63,111 nt of DNA from Lampropedia hyalina DSM 16112 (GTDB taxonomy: Bacteria; Pseudomonadota; Gammaproteobacteria; Burkholderiales; Burkholderiaceae_C), in the NCBI RefSeq assembly GCF_900129055.1, contig NZ_FQUZ01000019.1, forward strand, positions 1 to 63,111, given 5' to 3'. The position numbers were made by a program, and so were the translations under genes. Shown here piece by piece: positions 62,640 to 63,111 of this stretch; within the stretch, counting starts at the first letter, position 1; every line of letters starts with the position of its first letter. The notes under the pieces are model-generated. The model ran no database searches. It saw nothing but the letters and a program-made list of their open reading frames with translations, and was not told where the DNA came from.

Positions 62640-63111
62640 TCGCGCGAGAACCCCCGGCCTTCATGCCGGGCAGGGATAGCGCGGCACTCAAAGAGTGCCC
62701 CTCTCTCGCTTCCTTTCTGGAATTGCTATCTTAATGTGGTTTATGGACAATGCACGAGTGGACATCAAACGCGCCTACCGATTCCGGTTCTATCCCACGC
62801 CCGAGCAAGCATTGACGCTTGCCCGCACGTTCGGCTGTGCCCGCTTTGCCTACAACCACATGCTGCGCCTGCGCTCCGATGCCTGGATGCAGCGGCAAGA
62901 GCGTGTCGGGTATCACGCCATGTCTGCGGCCCTGACTGCCCTGAAAAAGCAGCCCGAATACGCTTGCTCAACGAAGTCTCCAGCGTGCCGGTGCAGCAGG
63001 CTTTGCGGCATCTGCAAACCGCCTTTGGCCATTTCTTCGCCAAGCGTGCCCGCTACCCGCAGTTCAGGCGCAAGGACGGTAAACAGTCTGCCGAATACAC
63101 CACCAGCGCAT
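62640..63111 (+). mobile_element. 5' part of a TnpB-type element related to the one at 6216
   Basis: The left end repeats both hairpins of the 6216 element: CCCGGC/GCCGGG (62653-62670) and GGCACTC/GAGTGCC (62683-62699). The element runs off the window. Confidence 0.8.
62743..63111 (+). pseudogene. tnpB: Frameshifted tnpB (5' part, continues beyond window)
   Basis: From 62743 the frame reads MDNARVDIKRAYRFRFYPTP and stays close to the intact copy for about 73 residues. Near 62965 one base is missing: where the intact gene has TGGCTCAACGAA this one has TGCTCAACGAA. The nucleotide sequence beyond still matches the intact copy, but in another frame. The single-base loss should inactivate the protein. 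The ATG at 62743 and the GTG at 62758 are both possible starts. Confidence 0.8.

Noticed and set aside
62743-63111. Programmed frameshift in tnpB
   Set aside because: No slippery heptamer or stimulator at 62965; the intact copy has no shift there, so a plain deletion is simpler.

Overview
The window reads as chromosomal DNA of a high-GC betaproteobacterium of the order Burkholderiales, most like Comamonadaceae. That inference rests on the mnmG-rsmG-lysE-parA-hydrolase-parB order, the paired cyanophycin synthetases, the glmS/Lrp neighbourhood and the ctaA-ctaB-sco1 order. No rRNA, tRNA, CRISPR array or prophage was seen. Most of the sequence is dense protein coding, broken by TnpB-type IS200/IS605 elements, short inverted repeats and one strikingly AT-rich insert.

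Left part (1-18.7 kb): the 3' end of a TnpB element, a palindromic repeat, then recG and ilvE (minus strand) and an exported Mn-type superoxide dismutase. Next is an iron-acquisition block: a FecI-like sigma factor and FecR-like regulator (plus strand) face a TonB-dependent siderophore receptor followed by DUF3649, PepSY and DUF3325 genes (minus strand). A beta-propeller lipoprotein gene probably belonged to that operon but is now cut off by a complete TnpB element. glmS, an Lrp-type regulator and an unrecognised coiled-coil/zinc-ribbon membrane protein follow.

Middle part (18.7-44.1 kb): oxyR, an AT-rich glycosyltransferase-like gene with an adjoining TnpB element, then secF-secD-yajC, apaH, a DUF1275 membrane protein, dps and comF. 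The cyanophycin module (cphA, the divergent paralogue cphA', and a zinc-finger-bearing ABC exporter) comes next, then a glutathione transferase. The origin-type segment mnmG-rsmG-lysE-parA-hydrolase-parB carries five perfect parS sites. ribD follows.

Right part (44.2-63.1 kb): a conserved three-gene operon of two transglutaminase-fold proteins around an ATP-grasp/alpha-E protein; a small redox/membrane gene pair; a MocR-type regulator divergent from cyoABCD (cytochrome bo quinol oxidase); the heme/copper assembly genes ctaA-ctaB-sco1, which can also supply heme O to the bo oxidase; ribE; a DUF4124 protein; and a frameshifted TnpB element running off the end.

Recurring themes are iron and oxidative stress (receptor system, SodA, OxyR, Dps), nitrogen storage as cyanophycin, and small mobile or repeat elements placed exactly at gene ends: a MITE-like repeat and a TnpB element each supply a neighbour's stop codon, and two related TnpB elements sit 4-5 bp upstream of start codons.
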